Assembly: GCA_009706135.1 (NCBI GenBank)
Contig: WLRX01000057.1
Coordinates: 1 to 6,265, forward strand
Reading direction: 5' to 3'
Length of the DNA stretch: 6,265 nucleotides
DNA from: Actinomycetota bacterium
GTDB lineage: Bacteria; Actinomycetota; Actinomycetes; Nanopelagicales; Nanopelagicaceae
In this document: positions 5,957 to 6,265 of the stretch, one piece after another
How the letters are laid out: each line of letters begins with the position of its first letter
Numbering within the stretch: the first letter of the stretch is position 1
Made by a program: the position numbers and the translations under genes
The notes under the pieces: generated by a model
Told to the model about the DNA's origin: nothing
What the model saw: the letters and a program-made list of their open reading frames with translations, nothing else
Databases searched by the model: none

Positions 5957-6265
5957 ATGAGCACAGAGACAAGCACCACAACAGGAATTCTTCTTACCGA
6001 TAACGCAGCATCAAAGGTCGCTGCATTGTTGGCACAAGAAGGTCGTGACGACCTAAATCTTCGCGTTGCTGTACAGCCTGGTGGTTGCTCTGGCCTGAAG
6101 TACCAACTCTATTTCGATGATCGCAACCTCGAAGGCGACGTTGTTCGTGAATTCGGAAACGTTAAAGTAATTACCGATAAAATGAGTGATCCTTATTTAT
6201 CTGGCGCAACTATTGATTTCGTGGACACAATTGAGAAGCAAGGCTTCACAATTGATAATCCAAAC
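5957..6265 (+). CDS. erpA: A-type iron-sulfur cluster carrier (ErpA/HesB family), truncated at window edge
   Basis: The first 103 codons are present and the frame is still open at the window end. A-type carriers bind an Fe-S cluster through three cysteines and hand it to apo-enzymes. The family hallmark LRVAVQPGGCSGLKY at 35-49 is present with Cys44, the first cluster ligand. The following LYFDDRN, KVITDKMSDPYLSGATIDFV and the beginning of the C-terminal IDNPN all fit. The usual Cys-x-Cys near the C-terminus should lie just beyond the edge, probably within about 15 codons. The ATG has a strong AAAGGGAG ribosome site at 5944-5951. The gene diverges from nadA, whose product needs a [4Fe-4S] cluster. 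Actinobacterial members are variously named erpA, iscA-like or HesB, so the symbol is less certain than the family. Confidence 0.9.
   Translation, partial: MSTETSTTTGILLTDNAASKVAALLAQEGRDDLNLRVAVQPGGCSGLKYQLYFDDRNLEGDVVREFGNVKVITDKMSDPYLSGATIDFVDTIEKQGFTIDNPN

Noticed and set aside
1..6265. Transposons, CRISPR arrays, phage genes, tRNA or rRNA genes, or a defence system
   Set aside because: All sequence except short spacers of 77 bp or less is explained by housekeeping genes; I saw no direct-repeat series, terminal inverted repeats or RNA-gene signatures.

Overview
The window reads as ordinary core chromosome of an actinobacterium with unusually low GC for the phylum (mid-40s percent in the lines I counted by hand). 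Three things point to Actinobacteria: the N-terminal layouts of NadA and the DUF3043 protein, the A-type Fe-S carrier beside them, and the gene neighbourhood (sucB-lpd-pepA, gcvT, DUF3043, erpA), which I recall in scattered or similar order in Mycobacterium and Streptomyces. The low GC, tight spacing and plain housekeeping content would suit a streamlined freshwater lineage such as the acI/Nanopelagicales group. That placement is inference, not something the sequence proves.

Layout from left to right. Positions 1-44 (minus) hold the first codons of a lipoyl-domain E2 acyltransferase, probably sucB. It lies 15 bp downstream of lpd (60-1427, minus), and 77 bp upstream of lpd is the end of pepA (1505-3001, minus). 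A 74-bp divergent spacer separates pepA from gcvT (3076-4170, plus). gcvT converges, with only 15 bp between stop codons, on a DUF3043 membrane-protein gene (4186-4722, minus). That gene follows nadA (4730-5887, minus) by 7 bp. A 69-bp divergent spacer then leads to an erpA/HesB-type gene (5957 onward, plus), which runs off the right edge before its C-terminal cysteine motif.

Functional themes. Lpd is the shared E3 of the 2-oxo acid dehydrogenases and the L-protein of the glycine cleavage system, so lpd, sucB and gcvT all belong to lipoamide chemistry. NadA is an oxygen-sensitive [4Fe-4S] enzyme of NAD synthesis, and the divergent erpA gene encodes a carrier that could load such clusters. The DUF3043 protein has no known function, and its near-overlap with nadA is the main genomic clue to its role.

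I found no RNA gene, mobile element, CRISPR array, phage gene or clearly new system. The items most worth a second look are modest: a near-perfect 16-bp palindrome upstream of lpd, a Thr-to-Pro change in the PepA signature, the nadA-DUF3043 coupling without Shine-Dalgarno sequences, and a small cysteine-containing reading frame overlapping the nadA start. There is no gene-free stretch longer than 77 bp.
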